DNA from: Porphyridium purpureum
Lineage: Eukaryota > Rhodophyta > Bangiophyceae > Porphyridiales > Porphyridiaceae
Direction of reading: 5' to 3'
DNA: 64,000 nucleotides
Assembly: GCA_008690995.1 (NCBI GenBank)
Contig: VRMN01000003.1
Span: forward strand, 1,798,001 to 1,862,000
The translations under genes and the position numbers were made by a program. Shown here piece by piece: positions 18,870 to 28,267 of the stretch. Below the pieces are notes generated by a model. That model did no database searches and was not told the origin of the DNA. It saw nothing but the letters and a program-made list of their open reading frames with translations. Numbering within the stretch: position 1 is the first letter of the stretch; each line of letters opens with the position of its first letter.

Positions 18870-20324
18870 TCACCGAACAGCAGTGCCTGTACGAAGACCT
18901 CCTGTGCTCTGTATTTGGCTTACTGTCTTTCTGGCCGCCCACTCTAAATAGTCGTCACGCTCTGCAGCGATGTACTCTTCAATGAGGTCGCCAACGACTT
19001 CGCGAGACGAGTCGAACTCATCTAAGTTTTCTGCAAACATGCTCTGCTTCTTGTACGAGTCCAGAAAGGCGTTGCGCTTGCGCAGCTTGTCGTATTGATT
19101 GGCCGTGGTTGTAAAGAGCTTGCTGATTGAAGTGTGATTGGCGAGCATGAGTCCACTGACACGGTTTGCACTGGCCAAAAAGGGCGACTTGCGGCTGAGC
19201 GCGACGTGCACGCTGGTCGGTGCCCAGCTGATAAAGTTGATGGCCTGCCGCTCGCGAATACGTTGCAGCGACTTATAAATATCTGCCGGGTCCACATCAC
19301 CTTGAATGATATTTAGCGAGGAAATGTAGCAGCCTTGTTTGATTGGTACGGTCACCATGAGGTTCTGTGAGAGGAGAAGCCTCCGCATGATCTCAAGCAC
19401 CGATGTTTTGCGGATCTGCGACAGCCCTGCTGTGTCACCCTCGAGCAGCGTTAGAGGTGTGTATCCGGGAATGAGAAAATGACTTTGTGGTGACGGAATA
19501 AGCGACGCCATCAAACTCGTGAGGTCATTGTACATGTTTCCCGGAAAACGCAGCGTGCTCGTTGCCGCGGCCATGACGGTTGCCACCAGCGAATTGACTT
19601 GAGGAAAGGTGGGCTGACTGACAAGCAGTCGCTCCTCTGCGAGGCGGTTCAACGCTGTATTGTCAAGCACCACCACACAGTCAGCGTTCATCGTGAGTCT
19701 CTTAAGTGCCAGCATCGTATTGTATGGCTGCACGACCACGTCAGACATGTCGCTTTGGTTGGGGAACACAGAATAGGTCTGCACAATTTTCTTAGGGAAG
19801 TGATCGTGAAAGCGGTCCAACAAGAATGAGCCCAGACCGGAGCCCGTGCCACCAGCCACACTGTGAGTCATCAAGAAGCCCTCGAGCGACTCTGAGTTGT
19901 CTGCCTCACGGTCCAGCATGTCAAAAAGCGCGTCCTCGTGCGTCTGTCCCTGCTGATACCCGCTTGCCCAGTTATTCCCCGCGCCGCCGCCGCTCGGAGC
20001 CGTAAACATGTTTTCCGAGTTGTACAGCCCCTTCTGCACACCTGCTTGTATCGCCTCGATGACGCGCGGTTCCAGGTCGATTAGCACCGCGCGCGGCACG
20101 TAACGATCATCGTCCGCCTGGTAGAAGAACACCTCTTTGCGATCTCCCACGTGGCGCTCCTGCTGCTGGTGATGAGCCAGTCGCGCGTCAGCAGGGCCCG
20201 CGCGTTCGCGCTTGAGCAGGCCGTCTGGCGCGATGCCATGCTCCGCGCATAACTGCTTCCAGAACTCGGTTCCCACTTGGTTCCCGCACTGGCCCACTTG
20301 CACGGTGATCAAATCCCGTGGCAT
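18870..20324 (-). CDS. TUBG: Gamma-tubulin
   Basis: The 484-residue protein begins [18 protein letters not shown] and carries gamma-specific blocks: [44 protein letters not shown], the GTP loop [42 protein letters not shown] and the C-terminal [18 protein letters not shown]. Gamma-tubulin nucleates microtubules in the gamma-TuRC. Two lineage features stand out: an insert of about 13 residues rich in His/Gln/Arg after residue ~36 ([11 protein letters not shown]), and a C-terminal tail about 20 residues longer than in animals. The ATG at 20324 matches the family start; sequence upstream in frame is basic and non-homologous. Confidence 0.96.
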   Translation of the reverse strand: MPRDLITVQVGQCGNQVGTEFWKQLCAEHGIAPDGLLKRERAGPADARLAHHQQQERHVGDRKEVFFYQADDDRYVPRAVLIDLEPRVIEAIQAGVQKGLYNSENMFTAPSGGGAGNNWASGYQQGQTHEDALFDMLDREADNSESLEGFLMTHSVAGGTGSGLGSFLLDRFHDHFPKKIVQTYSVFPNQSDMSDVVVQPYNTMLALKRLTMNADCVVVLDNTALNRLAEERLLVSQPTFPQVNSLVATVMAAATSTLRFPGNMYNDLTSLMASLIPSPQSHFLIPGYTPLTLLEGDTAGLSQIRKTSVLEIMRRLLLSQNLMVTVPIKQGCYISSLNIIQGDVDPADIYKSLQRIRERQAINFISWAPTSVHVALSRKSPFLASANRVSGLMLANHTSISKLFTTTANQYDKLRKRNAFLDSYKKQSMFAENLDEFDSSREVVGDLIEEYIAAERDDYLEWAARKTVSQIQSTGGLRTGTAVR

Positions 20325-20485
20325 CACGCCGTCTGTCCAATGTCTCCGCTGCCGGCTGCGTCTTGTCTCGCCTTCGCTCCACCTTTTGGCGCGTTCGGGT
20401 GCGCCTTTTTCTTTCGCTTCTGCCGAGCAGCGCGCCAAATTACTAGTTAAACGCACCTATTTTAGTATAAGCATGTCCCTTGGAG

Positions 20486-21370
20486 TTATGGGATGCGCGC
20501 AAGCGTTTCGGTCATGCGCGTGTAGTCGCGCTGCACAGCGGCTTGGAAAGTTGGCGACTGTTTGAGCTGCGCATGAGACTGGAGCAGAAACTCGAACCGC
20601 ACAGGTGACTCTAGCGGAAACACATTGCGCAGCACAAGCGCGCCGAGGCCGACGTAGAACGCGCGGTCGGGGTGCGAGATGGGAGGACGCACAAAGAGAA
20701 GCACACGGTCTGTCGAACCAGCGCTCGGCGCGGCCGTTGACGCGGCCAGAATGCGCGTGATCATGGGAGACTCGACAGTTTGGGTGGGTTGCGCAAACCA
20801 GTGGAGCACAGAGCCTTCTGGCTCGAACCGGTTCTCGTACACCGAGTCAACGTTAGAAGCGTCGGGAAGATTCACAAACAGACAGACAGCGTTCCGAAAC
20901 GGAACAATCCCGCTCATGCGTTGAAACGCCACGGCTTGATTATCGCACAGACTCGTCACGACAAACCGCTTCACTTGCGAGTTCGGAGACATGAAGACCC
21001 TGAGTTCGTCCGAAACATGCAGATCCAGGTCAACATCGAGCTCGGACGAGCTCGGCCTGGCGCTGGTACCGTATTTGTCAATCCGAACCTTTGTCTCCGT
21101 CTTTGATCTCGCCCGCCCCGCTCTATACTCTCCGAGCTCTGGCTCCGTCTTGCCCACGACCCGAGCCGACCGTCTCAGCGCTGCGCGAGCCTCCGGCGAG
21201 CGGGGCTTATCCTCGACTTTTCGTCGCTTCACGTCATCATGCGCGCTCGACTCCTCTCTTTGCGACACTGCATCGAGAACCAAAGCCAGCTTTGGCACTA
21301 GCTCCAGCTCCTCCAACCGGCGCCTGTTTGCCGCCACGCGCGCCGCTCGCAACTGCTCATACTCACCCAT
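20486..21370 (-). CDS. Probable nuclear protein with a DUF3427-like domain
   Basis: A 294-residue protein. The N-terminal part (MGEYEQLRAARVAANRRRLE, then RRSARV) resembles the basic helical start of several plant and fungal chromatin proteins such as WDR76. The C-terminal ~130 residues match the DUF3427 pattern from memory: VYENRFEPEGSVLHWFAQPT followed by TVESPMITRIL, then VLLFVRPP, FYVGLGALVL and SPVRFEFLLQ. DUF3427 is best known at the C terminus of bacterial helicase/nuclease proteins. The middle is charged and basic (DVKRRKVEDKPRS), fitting nuclear localisation. The ATG at 21370 was chosen because the frame upstream runs into the transposon boundary and lacks the conserved start. Function unknown; a nucleic-acid or chromatin reader is a guess. 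Confidence 0.65.
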   Translation of the reverse strand: MGEYEQLRAARVAANRRRLEELELVPKLALVLDAVSQREESSAHDDVKRRKVEDKPRSPEARAALRRSARVVGKTEPELGEYRAGRARSKTETKVRIDKYGTSARPSSSELDVDLDLHVSDELRVFMSPNSQVKRFVVTSLCDNQAVAFQRMSGIVPFRNAVCLFVNLPDASNVDSVYENRFEPEGSVLHWFAQPTQTVESPMITRILAASTAAPSAGSTDRVLLFVRPPISHPDRAFYVGLGALVLRNVFPLESPVRFEFLLQSHAQLKQSPTFQAAVQRDYTRMTETLARIP

Positions 21371-21444
21371 CCTCAACTCAATCCCACGACCCTCACCACA
21401 CCACCAAGCGTGCCGCGCACAACCTGCGTCTTCTCCAACCTGCA

Positions 21445-21453
21445 ACTGTACAG
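21445..21453 (-). promoter_or_regulatory. GTACAG word at the upstream edge of the DUF3427-like gene
   Basis: ACTGTACAG lies 75 bases before the ATG at 21370 and overlaps the outer end of the transposon's terminal repeat. The same word recurs at the other end of the element, so here it may belong to the transposon. Confidence 0.25.
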
Positions 21454-21482
21454 CAAGTGACAATCAATTAAAAACACCCGCT
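21447..21482 (+). repeat. Left terminal inverted repeat
   Basis: The core AAGTGACAATCAATTAAAAA (start 21455) is followed by CACCCGCT. It is the exact reverse complement of 22810-22837. The outer eight bases (21447-21454) also pair, with one mismatch. Confidence 0.85.
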
Positions 21483-21736
21483 AGTCGTTACCTTTTATAA
21501 CAAAACATGGTAAATTTAGTATAAACTCGTTGAAGTAGAGATTTTACGCGCGAAGGGAAAGTGACAAACGATTAAAAACAGAGCAAGTTCAGAGAGTTTA
21601 CCGCAGCAGTGAAGGGTAGAAGCGAGTTCTGAAAGCGCCACGTCCTTCCTTGGCCCAAGACCTTTCCAACGAGTCCCTTTGACACACTGTCACGCGAGCC
21701 TGTGACGCAGGAGCCCTCCATTTTCGCCAGGGCGTC

Positions 21737-22367
21737 CTAATCTGCCGTTCGCAGCTCTTTCACGCTATAAAACTGCTGGAATTCACCGTAAACGTGGCCT
21801 ATTACATGTCTCCGAACATGGTCAATTGAATCCAAGTCTCGCGGGAGCGCAGGACTATCTCTAGCTTCCACATATTTGCTTTTCAATCGGTACCCGGTTT
21901 GCTCTGCCTTGAGGCAAGCTACATAGAGCAACATAAACATGAAGCAACTGAGCTTTTTTACGGCTCTCATATTCACCCGAAATCTGTCCAACATGTTCAC
22001 GCTTCTTGCGCCCCTCTCAATAGGGATACGATAGTCGCATGCGAAGGAGAAGTCTAAATTTTCGGGTGTGGTTGGCACTCCCAAGTTATCAAGCTGTGTG
22101 CACCAAACGTACAGATGAAATGGTTGACTGGGATAAGCTCTGACCCTCCCTAAGAGAAGAGGACACCATCAGAACCCTCCAATTCGAGCCTTTTAGGTCC
22201 GTAAATAACACTTGCAAGTTTTTCTCTGTTTTCAGCAGTAAAAACAACTCATTCATTTTGTGTGTGTCCATGACAGTTCTCCAAAGCTGGTATGGTCGTC
22301 TTCGTCTCGCACGTGCGCTTATTTCTGGTTCCAAGTCTGGTGCGTTGCGCTGAAATTGGCTCGGCAC
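21737..22367 (-). pseudogene. PiggyBac-like transposase tail, frameshifted
   Basis: Two adjoining frames, 22367-22089 and 22084-21737, read in series as the C-terminal region of a piggyBac-type transposase. The first gives a W-R-V-L-M-V-S-S segment (SNWRVLMVSSSL), the usual block before the last catalytic Asp region. The second has GARSVNMLDRFRVNMRAVKK, comparable to the GVDxxDxxxxxYxxxxKxxKW motif, followed by a helix like LLDxAxxNAxxLY. A shift lies near 22086 and the N-terminal catalytic core was not found. Similarity is by eye, so the family name is provisional. Confidence 0.4.
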
Positions 22368-22809
22368 ATGCTGATTAGAGTTCTGTGCAAGTTAAAAAGC
22401 GCAGCAAAAGAAGGCCTTGCTTTGGGACATTTTCAAGCTTTAGGTGCGGTTTGGATGTTATTCTTGCGTCATTCTGATCGGGCCTCCATTTGCTTTCCGT
22501 TTTGAGGCTATTCAAATACCTTTGTACTAATGCAACGGAGCAAAAACTCAATGGTCAGTTCGTGATCACCCGCATCATGCATTCCTCCGTAACCACGCCA
22601 CCAATCATGCTGGGCTCTTGTCCACTGAAAGACATTGCTGTGCTCCTGATGAAACCGCGCCGCGCGCTCATGTCCATGCTCTATGACCCCTGGAATGTGT
22701 GTTTGACTGCACTGTTTTTAATCGTTTGGACGCTCGCACGGTCACCGAAAGGTCGACCTTCTTCAATTTTATTCTAAAATTACCTATTTTCATAGAAAAT
22801 ATGCAAAAC

Positions 22810-22845
22810 AGCGGGTGTTTTTAATTGATTGTCACTTACTGTACA
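22810..22845 (-). repeat. Right terminal inverted repeat
   Basis: Reverse complement of the left repeat, beginning AGCGGGTGTTTTTAATTGAT. The inner copy of a related repeat lies 83 bases further in, at 22712-22727. Confidence 0.85.
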
Positions 22846-22991
22846 CAGCATCGAAGAGCTTACGCTGTACCTCGTGATGATCGAGCGCCGTGCAAAAGTA
22901 CAGTTTGGGTGTTCTGTTGCGAATCTTGGGTGATGTCGCAGCCATTTGAGGGTGCGGAGCAAGGAACCGAACAGTCTGTAAAGAGAATGTT

Positions 22992-23034
22992 CGCTGCTGG
23001 CTGCTGGCTGCTCGCTGCTCGCTGCTCGCTCCTG
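22992..23034. repeat. GCTGCTG/GCTGCTC heptamer repeat
   Basis: About six tandem copies of a 7-base unit, changing from GCTGCTG to GCTGCTC along the array. It is non-coding here. Confidence 0.75.
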
Positions 23035-23682
23035 CATTTGTGATTCTGAAAGCACGCCACCCGCTCTTTGTTTCTGCCTTCACTGGTCGCGTCGCTGACT
23101 GCCTCAGCTGTATGTCCACCAGCGTGCCGAGGTTAATCAAAGTCTGTCGCCCTGTCCAGCGACTCTGTCGTCACAGCAGCCCATTACGGAAAGAACGTCT
23201 CTTCTCACGCGCTTGCTTGACATGCAGTACATTACTGCTGCAACCAGGCACGATGATATCCGGATCTTCCACCCTGATTCTACCTCGGCACTCCCACTCC
23301 CCAGGACTCCGGCCTCGGTGCAATTCAGTGTACCACTTCACTGAACCCCCGTCTGATTCTTAGTGCATGCGCGCAAGCACACGCGCGCACATATCAAAGT
23401 GGCGTGGAAAATGAAGACGGCGCACGCACGCGCTGAGCCGCGAGCTCAACGTGTATAATAAAAACAGGCGTGTTTACTTATGAACAGCTGAAGTAGACGC
23501 GCTGAAAGCGAGGCGTGGCGGGAAGGTGGAACACGAGGCTTAGATGGAGAGAGAGAAGATATCCTGGCTGTGGGTGAGGAGTGTGGACGACGAGGCCAAC
23601 GAGGACGCGGACGTCGGCTCGGTGGGGAGGTTGTTCTTGGTGCGTGTGGAGACAGCGAGGAAGCAGTGCTTGGAAGGCAGTC

Positions 23683-23720
23683 TGTGTGTGTGTGTGTGTT
23701 TGTGTGTGTGTTTGTGTGTG
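23683..23720. repeat. (TG)n microsatellite in the catalase leader
   Basis: A TG run broken by two TTTG steps. It ends about 45 bases upstream of the catalase ATG, so it is probably transcribed in the 5' leader. Confidence 0.85.
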
Positions 23721-23764
23721 CCTGGGGAAGGAGGGTAGCGGGAAGAGCAGGTGGATAGCACGCC

Positions 23765-25240
23765 ATGGACCCGACAAAGTATCGGCCGCGCGAGACGTTT
23801 GATGCGGCGCATTGGACGACTAACGCGGGCGCGCCCGTGGTCAATAATATGAACTCCCTGACGGTCGGCCCGCGCGGCCCGATTCTGCTCGAGGATTATC
23901 ACCTGCTGGAGAAGCTCGCGAATTTCGACCGTGAGCGAATTCCAGAGCGTGTCGTGCACGCGCGCGGCGCGACGGCTAAGGGTTTCTTTGAGACCACGGC
24001 AGACATTTCGGGTCTTACGTGCGCAGACCTGTTCCGCGGTGTCGGCGTCAAGACACCGGTGGCATTGAGGTTCTCCACGGTCGTGCATTCCAGACACTCC
24101 CCGGAGACGCTCCGTGACCCGCGTGGCTTTGCGGTGAAGTTCTATACGCGTGAAGGAAATTGGGATATGGTTGGCAACAACATGCCGGTCTTCTTTATCC
24201 GTGATGGAATCAAGTTTCCCGACATGGTTCATGCCTTCAAGCCCAACCCACGCACCGAAGACCAGGAATGGTGGAGGATCCTTGACTTCCTGTCGCATCA
24301 CCCAGAGTCGTGTCACATGCTGACGTTCCTGCTGGACGATGTCGGCATTCCAAAGAACTACCGCATGATGAAGGGTGCGGGCGTGCATACCTTCCGTTTC
24401 GTGAACAAGGCCGGCAAGGCCACGTACGTCAAATTCCACTGGCTGCCCAAGGCAGGCGAGCACAGCCTTCTCGACGACGAGGCAGCGAAAGTGGTGGGTG
24501 ACGACTTTTCGCACGCGACGCACGATCTCATTCGTTCCATCGAACAAGGCAACTTTCCGGAGTGGACGCTGTGCATTCAGACGATGGATCCGGCCACGGA
24601 GAACAACTATGACTTTGACCCACTGGATGTAACGAAGACGTGGCCGGAAGATAAATTCCCATTGCAACCAGTGGGACGTTTGGTCCTGAACCGCAACGTG
24701 GATAATCAGTTCTTGGAGAATGAGCAGATTGCGTTTTCGCCGGCACTCGTGGTGCCCGGTATCACGTATTCGGACGACAAGCTGCTGCAAACACGTCTGT
24801 TTTCATACGTAGACACGCAGCGCTATCGCCTAGGCGCCAACTATTTGCAGCTGCCCATCAACGCCCCGAAGAATGCGCACCACAACAATCACTTTGACGG
24901 GGCGCTCAACCCCATGCATCGCGAGGGTGAGGTGAACTACTTCCCAAGCAAGTTTGACAAGGTTCGCGAGGCGCCGCACCACCCGGCTCCGCGTACGATG
25001 GCATCGGGCGAGCGCGTAAAGTGTGTGATTGAGAAGGAAAACAACTTCCAGCAGCCCGGAGAGCGCTTCCGTACCTGGGACGCGGCACGCCAGGAGCGAT
25101 TCGTTGGCCGCGTGTCGGATGCGCTGAATGCGCCGCGCGTAACCAATGAGCTCAAGACAATTTGGCTGGGTTACTGGACACAGTGCGATGCCAACCTTGG
25201 CAAGGCGCTAAGCCAGCGTGTTAAAATGCAGAGCATGTAA
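23765..25240 (+). CDS. CAT: Haem catalase (clade 1, plant-like)
   Basis: The 491-residue monofunctional catalase breaks down hydrogen peroxide. Visible residues are the catalytic His65 ([15 protein letters not shown]), Asn138 ([14 protein letters not shown]) and the haem ligand Tyr348 in [14 protein letters not shown] with Arg344. Also conserved are [20 protein letters not shown] and [20 protein letters not shown]. The length and the small-subunit C terminus ending VKMQSM resemble plant and green-algal small-subunit catalases, and that C terminus may target the peroxisome. The ATG at 23765 matches the family start (MDPTKYRPR). The upstream C-poor leader with a TG microsatellite is typical of the strongly expressed genes in this window. 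Confidence 0.97.
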   Translation: MDPTKYRPRETFDAAHWTTNAGAPVVNNMNSLTVGPRGPILLEDYHLLEKLANFDRERIPERVVHARGATAKGFFETTADISGLTCADLFRGVGVKTPVALRFSTVVHSRHSPETLRDPRGFAVKFYTREGNWDMVGNNMPVFFIRDGIKFPDMVHAFKPNPRTEDQEWWRILDFLSHHPESCHMLTFLLDDVGIPKNYRMMKGAGVHTFRFVNKAGKATYVKFHWLPKAGEHSLLDDEAAKVVGDDFSHATHDLIRSIEQGNFPEWTLCIQTMDPATENNYDFDPLDVTKTWPEDKFPLQPVGRLVLNRNVDNQFLENEQIAFSPALVVPGITYSDDKLLQTRLFSYVDTQRYRLGANYLQLPINAPKNAHHNNHFDGALNPMHREGEVNYFPSKFDKVREAPHHPAPRTMASGERVKCVIEKENNFQQPGERFRTWDAARQERFVGRVSDALNAPRVTNELKTIWLGYWTQCDANLGKALSQRVKMQSM

Positions 25241-25430
25241 TGTAAGTGAGAATGGAGTCAAGTGGGACCCACTTGTGAAGCATCGACGGCTTATGAAGCA
25301 CCTGACAACGAAAGCATTTGACGAAGAATGCATTCTGAAAGAGAAAAAAAATTGTAGTCTTGGTGTGACTGGTGAAAGAAAAAATTAAAGAATTGTTCTT
25401 TTTCCCCTGCGAAACTTTAAAGGAAAGAGG

Positions 25431-26867
25431 CTAGGCGCAACGCTCGTAGAGCAAAATATGCGCCTGCTCCATGCTCACCAGTTCAGGTAGAACTCTAAAG
25501 GGCACAGGGCCGCTCACATTGTACCACAATTCTGTCGGCTCGTGAAGAATGTGTACTACATACGAGCCGGTTTTGACAGACTCGCCTCGGTGTGAAATGA
25601 TGCTCCGCAGGCCATACATGACTGGAGATGCTGATGATAATTCCAGCAGTTGAAGGTTATGTAAAGGAAAGCTTACGTGTGTGGTTCGCATCGAATATCC
25701 GAATGCCGTTTTCAAGAGTCGATTCACATGGATCACCAGGAATCGAGGAGATCGAAGAAGCGAAAATGTGCATGGAACCTCAGTCTTTTCTCCGGTCGAC
25801 AGCCGAGTGAACCGGACGGACCGCGTTTTTCCGTTGTACTTTCGAAGGAGGTCTGACAGATGCACTGATGCTTGGTCTACATCTTGCGTGTCCATCATAT
25901 CCACAGAGAGCATCCAAAAGGGTATCTGATGATTTGTGGCCTTCGCAGGCTGGATGCTACTGTCGGTCCGCTGCTCATCGCAAAGCAAGACACCTCGGAA
26001 CCATTGCGACATACATGAGGCCGGCAACGGGCGAGATCTTTTCGCTGCGCGACGTTCTTCGGGTTCACGATGCTGAGCCTGCGGCTCATCCGTAGCAATT
26101 GTTCGATCTAGAACAGCCAAAAGCCAACATAGAAAGTCACTGGCAACAGCAAATCCTACAGGCGCGAATCGCTTGCCGGACGCTCGCGACACTGCATTTG
26201 CCAGTTCAGCAGGTGAGCGGTGCGTCTTGAGCGGATTCACTAACCACATTTTCTGCACGAGGACGGCAAGTGCCTGCAAGACTTGGCGATCTTGTTCGTG
26301 CTCTGCCGTGTTTATGCTACTGAAACCGTTCGAAGAAACTCTGTATCTCAGCAGCAAGTTCCGCACCTCTGGAACGGATACGAGCGCCAGGACAACGCAA
26401 TTAAAGTAGTTTCCCGTGTGCAGGACGTCCAAGACCATTACGCCATGTGCGTGCCTTTCACCATCCCATCGTTTGACTGCGGGAGATGCCTCCTTTGATG
26501 ACAGACTCCTGGCGCAAATCGCGTTCACGTGCGCTTCCTTCAAGCCCAATCCGCAGCTTATCCGCGCTTCGTCAATGACATCATCTAGCTTTGACGCTGA
26601 AGCTGCAGAAATACGCGAGCCTTGCGGGAGTGCGTAGATCGCTCCATCACCACTGCCCACTTGTACGAACAAATGATGAGCGCGCTCCAACGAATGCAAG
26701 TACGCTGGTGACGACGTTCCTAGGCCGGCCAGCGTCTTGCCGCACTTCAGGCACATGTAAACCCCGCGAACACTTAGGGTCACTGAGCACACAGCCGCTG
26801 TGTCAAAGTCAAGTGCCGCTCGGTTGACATTGTTATTCAACTGCAGCTCCTCTTCCTCACTCTCCAT
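25431..26867 (-). CDS. USP39: U4/U6.U5 tri-snRNP factor USP39/Sad1 (inactive ubiquitin hydrolase)
   Basis: A 478-residue protein with an N-terminal UBP-type zinc finger (CSVTLSVRGVYMCLKCGKTLAG, then SPAYLHSLERAHHLFVQ) and a USP-fold domain from about residue 150 (GNYFNCVVLALVSVPEVRNLLL). The order and spacing are those of USP39/Sad1, which joins the tri-snRNP in pre-mRNA splicing. The catalytic Cys position of active USPs is occupied by Asn (in GNYFN), as expected for this non-protease family, and the Cys box is unlike GNTCYMN. The C-terminal half has RFLVIHVNRLLKTAFGYSMR, matching the FxxHxxRF region. A splicing factor is retained although almost no introns are visible in this window. The ATG at 26867 is the first in the frame. 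Confidence 0.85.
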   Translation of the reverse strand: MESEEEELQLNNNVNRAALDFDTAAVCSVTLSVRGVYMCLKCGKTLAGLGTSSPAYLHSLERAHHLFVQVGSGDGAIYALPQGSRISAASASKLDDVIDEARISCGLGLKEAHVNAICARSLSSKEASPAVKRWDGERHAHGVMVLDVLHTGNYFNCVVLALVSVPEVRNLLLRYRVSSNGFSSINTAEHEQDRQVLQALAVLVQKMWLVNPLKTHRSPAELANAVSRASGKRFAPVGFAVASDFLCWLLAVLDRTIATDEPQAQHREPEERRAAKRSRPLPASCMSQWFRGVLLCDEQRTDSSIQPAKATNHQIPFWMLSVDMMDTQDVDQASVHLSDLLRKYNGKTRSVRFTRLSTGEKTEVPCTFSLLRSPRFLVIHVNRLLKTAFGYSMRTTHVSFPLHNLQLLELSSASPVMYGLRSIISHRGESVKTGSYVVHILHEPTELWYNVSGPVPFRVLPELVSMEQAHILLYERCA

Positions 26868-26933
26868 GGCACAGGTCGATAAATGCTCAAGTATTGGAAG
26901 AAAATTTTACGTAGTGCCTGTGCAAGGAGCTGC

Positions 26934-27541
26934 CTAGTTTCGAGCGAGGCCGGTCCTCTTCTGCAGCATCGTGGTCGCATGCGACGTGGCGAAGACGCAC
27001 CGCATCCGCTCTGTGCAGGCAATCACGTCTCGATGTGTGTCAATGAAATGTGGTATGGTCTCAACTCCATGTTGAACTGCAATCGGTGGCGTCCGATGCG
27101 CTACGCGTTCGCAAAGGCCGCCTTGGTCTCGCATGGTTCGATCGTGTACACATCCAGCATGATCACCATTCGGCTGTAATGTTATATCACGTGCTGTGGC
27201 GATGCAGAGAACGTTTGGTCCGGGCAAATGACCTCGGAATGGGCGTCGCGAGCACGCGAAGTTTTCAGCACCAGCCTCTCTACCAGCAGCGCAGCATCGA
27301 TGCAGGGTGGTGTGAATGAAAGTGCAGGCGCCGCAGACGCCGTCTTCGTCCATATCGATGTCGCAGCCGGTGCTCCAATGAGTGCACCGGCGAGAGTCGA
27401 TGTCGCGGTCTTGATTGCAGTTTTCGATCTTGAAGGTGATGTCTGAGGATCACAATCTAAAGCAAGGTCCAGTATTCCACGCCAGACGTATCGCCAACTG
27501 GTCTGCAACATTCTATGGTGCTTTCCACGATCCACGTGCAT
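26934..27541 (-). pseudogene. Ankyrin-like gene relic
   Basis: Minus-strand fragments in different frames resemble ankyrin repeats: RTPPIAVQHGVETIPHFIDT followed by DVIAC (nt about 27010-27090) fits TPxxxAxxxGxxxIxxxLIxxxxDVxA. GCDIDMDEDGVCGACTFIHT lies upstream near 27340. Stops and shifts separate them, and no full repeat array or start can be assembled. It looks like a decayed gene lying just upstream of USP39. Evidence is by-eye motif fit only. Confidence 0.3.
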
Positions 27542-27784
27542 AAATCCTGCTTGAACTAGAGTGCATTGAGAGAGACGTCAACCATGTTCGTCGCGCAAGA
27601 CGGATGCCAGCCAGTAATAAACTGGTTGAAAGAGTCGGCTCCAGCAATCATGCAGTCCATTCATGGCAGTCGTGAGACGTCCTACGCATTGATGTTGTGA
27701 TGAAAACATCGTGCTTTTTCGAAGGCGCGTATCATTCTCTACAAACTAGACGTGCCTCATGCGCCGAAGTCCTCATCAAAAACG

Positions 27785-28267
27785 ATGGCCCTCGTGAACA
27801 ACTCTCACATGGTGGACACAGAGCTCGCACGCCAGTGCGCCAGCGGTAAATTGAAACCCGCTGCTTCTTCGAACACAGTGTTAGTGACTTGGACATTGCG
27901 GGTTATACATCGAAGGAGTTTGGTTGACTTTCTTGTACGCATGGGCGCCGATGTGAATTGCAACTTCGGTCACCCGAATCCGACCGCGATAATGACGGTG
28001 ACCGCACCGCAGTGCGACTTCATCGAGCCCTTTGAAGTACTTTCTGGGCCCCGCGCTTCTTTCAGTATTGATAACATCAAGCGCCTGATTTCTCAAAACG
28101 AGAGGCTCTACGGAGCGCACACAACATCACGCCGCGACTCTTACAACTCTCGTGTTATGTTAGTAGCGAATGCGGATGCGCTCAATTGGAAGACGATCGC
28201 GGTTTACCGAGCGACACTCTGCCCGAAGCACCGCATGGTAAGGCCGCAGAAACACAGGAATCTCTGA
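27785..28267 (+). CDS. Hypothetical protein, ankyrin-like fragment, doubtful
   Basis: A 160-residue frame from the first ATG. The segment RRSLVDFLVRMGADVNCNFG resembles the second helix and loop of an ankyrin repeat, but only one such unit is convincing. The 3' end overlaps the 3' end of the PPR gene on the other strand by about 108 bases, which counts against it. It may be a relic of the same ankyrin family as the fragments at 26934-27541, in the opposite orientation. Confidence 0.25.
   Translation: MALVNNSHMVDTELARQCASGKLKPAASSNTVLVTWTLRVIHRRSLVDFLVRMGADVNCNFGHPNPTAIMTVTAPQCDFIEPFEVLSGPRASFSIDNIKRLISQNERLYGAHTTSRRDSYNSRVMLVANADALNWKTIAVYRATLCPKHRMVRPQKHRNL

Larger units (their letters stand above)
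21447..22845. mobile_element. DNA transposon with nested terminal inverted repeats, degraded
   Basis: The ends form an inverted repeat: 21447-21482 and 22810-22845 match over 36 bases with one mismatch, including a perfect 28-base block. Inside each end a second inverted pair, related in sequence to the outer one, lies at 21566-21581 and 22712-22727 (16 identical bases, core ATTAAAAACAG). The 1.4 kb interior carries broken minus-strand frames resembling the C-terminal part of a piggyBac (DDE_Tnp_1_7) transposase. TTAA occurs inside both outer repeats (21468 and 22821), as piggyBac targets would, but the repeats extend beyond it and no clear target duplication was found. The superfamily assignment is tentative; the inverted-repeat structure is directly visible. 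Confidence 0.65.
22846..23764. other. Catalase upstream region
   Basis: From the transposon edge to the catalase ATG. It contains a short GCTGCTS minisatellite (22992-23034), a possible TATA-like stretch TATAATAAAA at 23454-23463, then a G-rich leader with a (TG)n run. No gene was recognised. Confidence 0.45.

Noticed and set aside
21468-22824. TTAA sites as piggyBac target duplications
   Set aside because: The inverted repeats continue symmetrically beyond both TTAA sites, so these lie inside the element ends and are not demonstrated target duplications.
22992-23034. Short GCTGCT tandem array as a CRISPR-like array
   Set aside because: The unit is 7 bases with no spacers, so it is a simple minisatellite; the genome is eukaryotic.
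23540-24790. 416-codon minus-strand open frame across the catalase gene
   Set aside because: It is the antisense shadow of catalase, caused by GC-rich third positions; it has no family signature and low-complexity Arg/His/Gln content.
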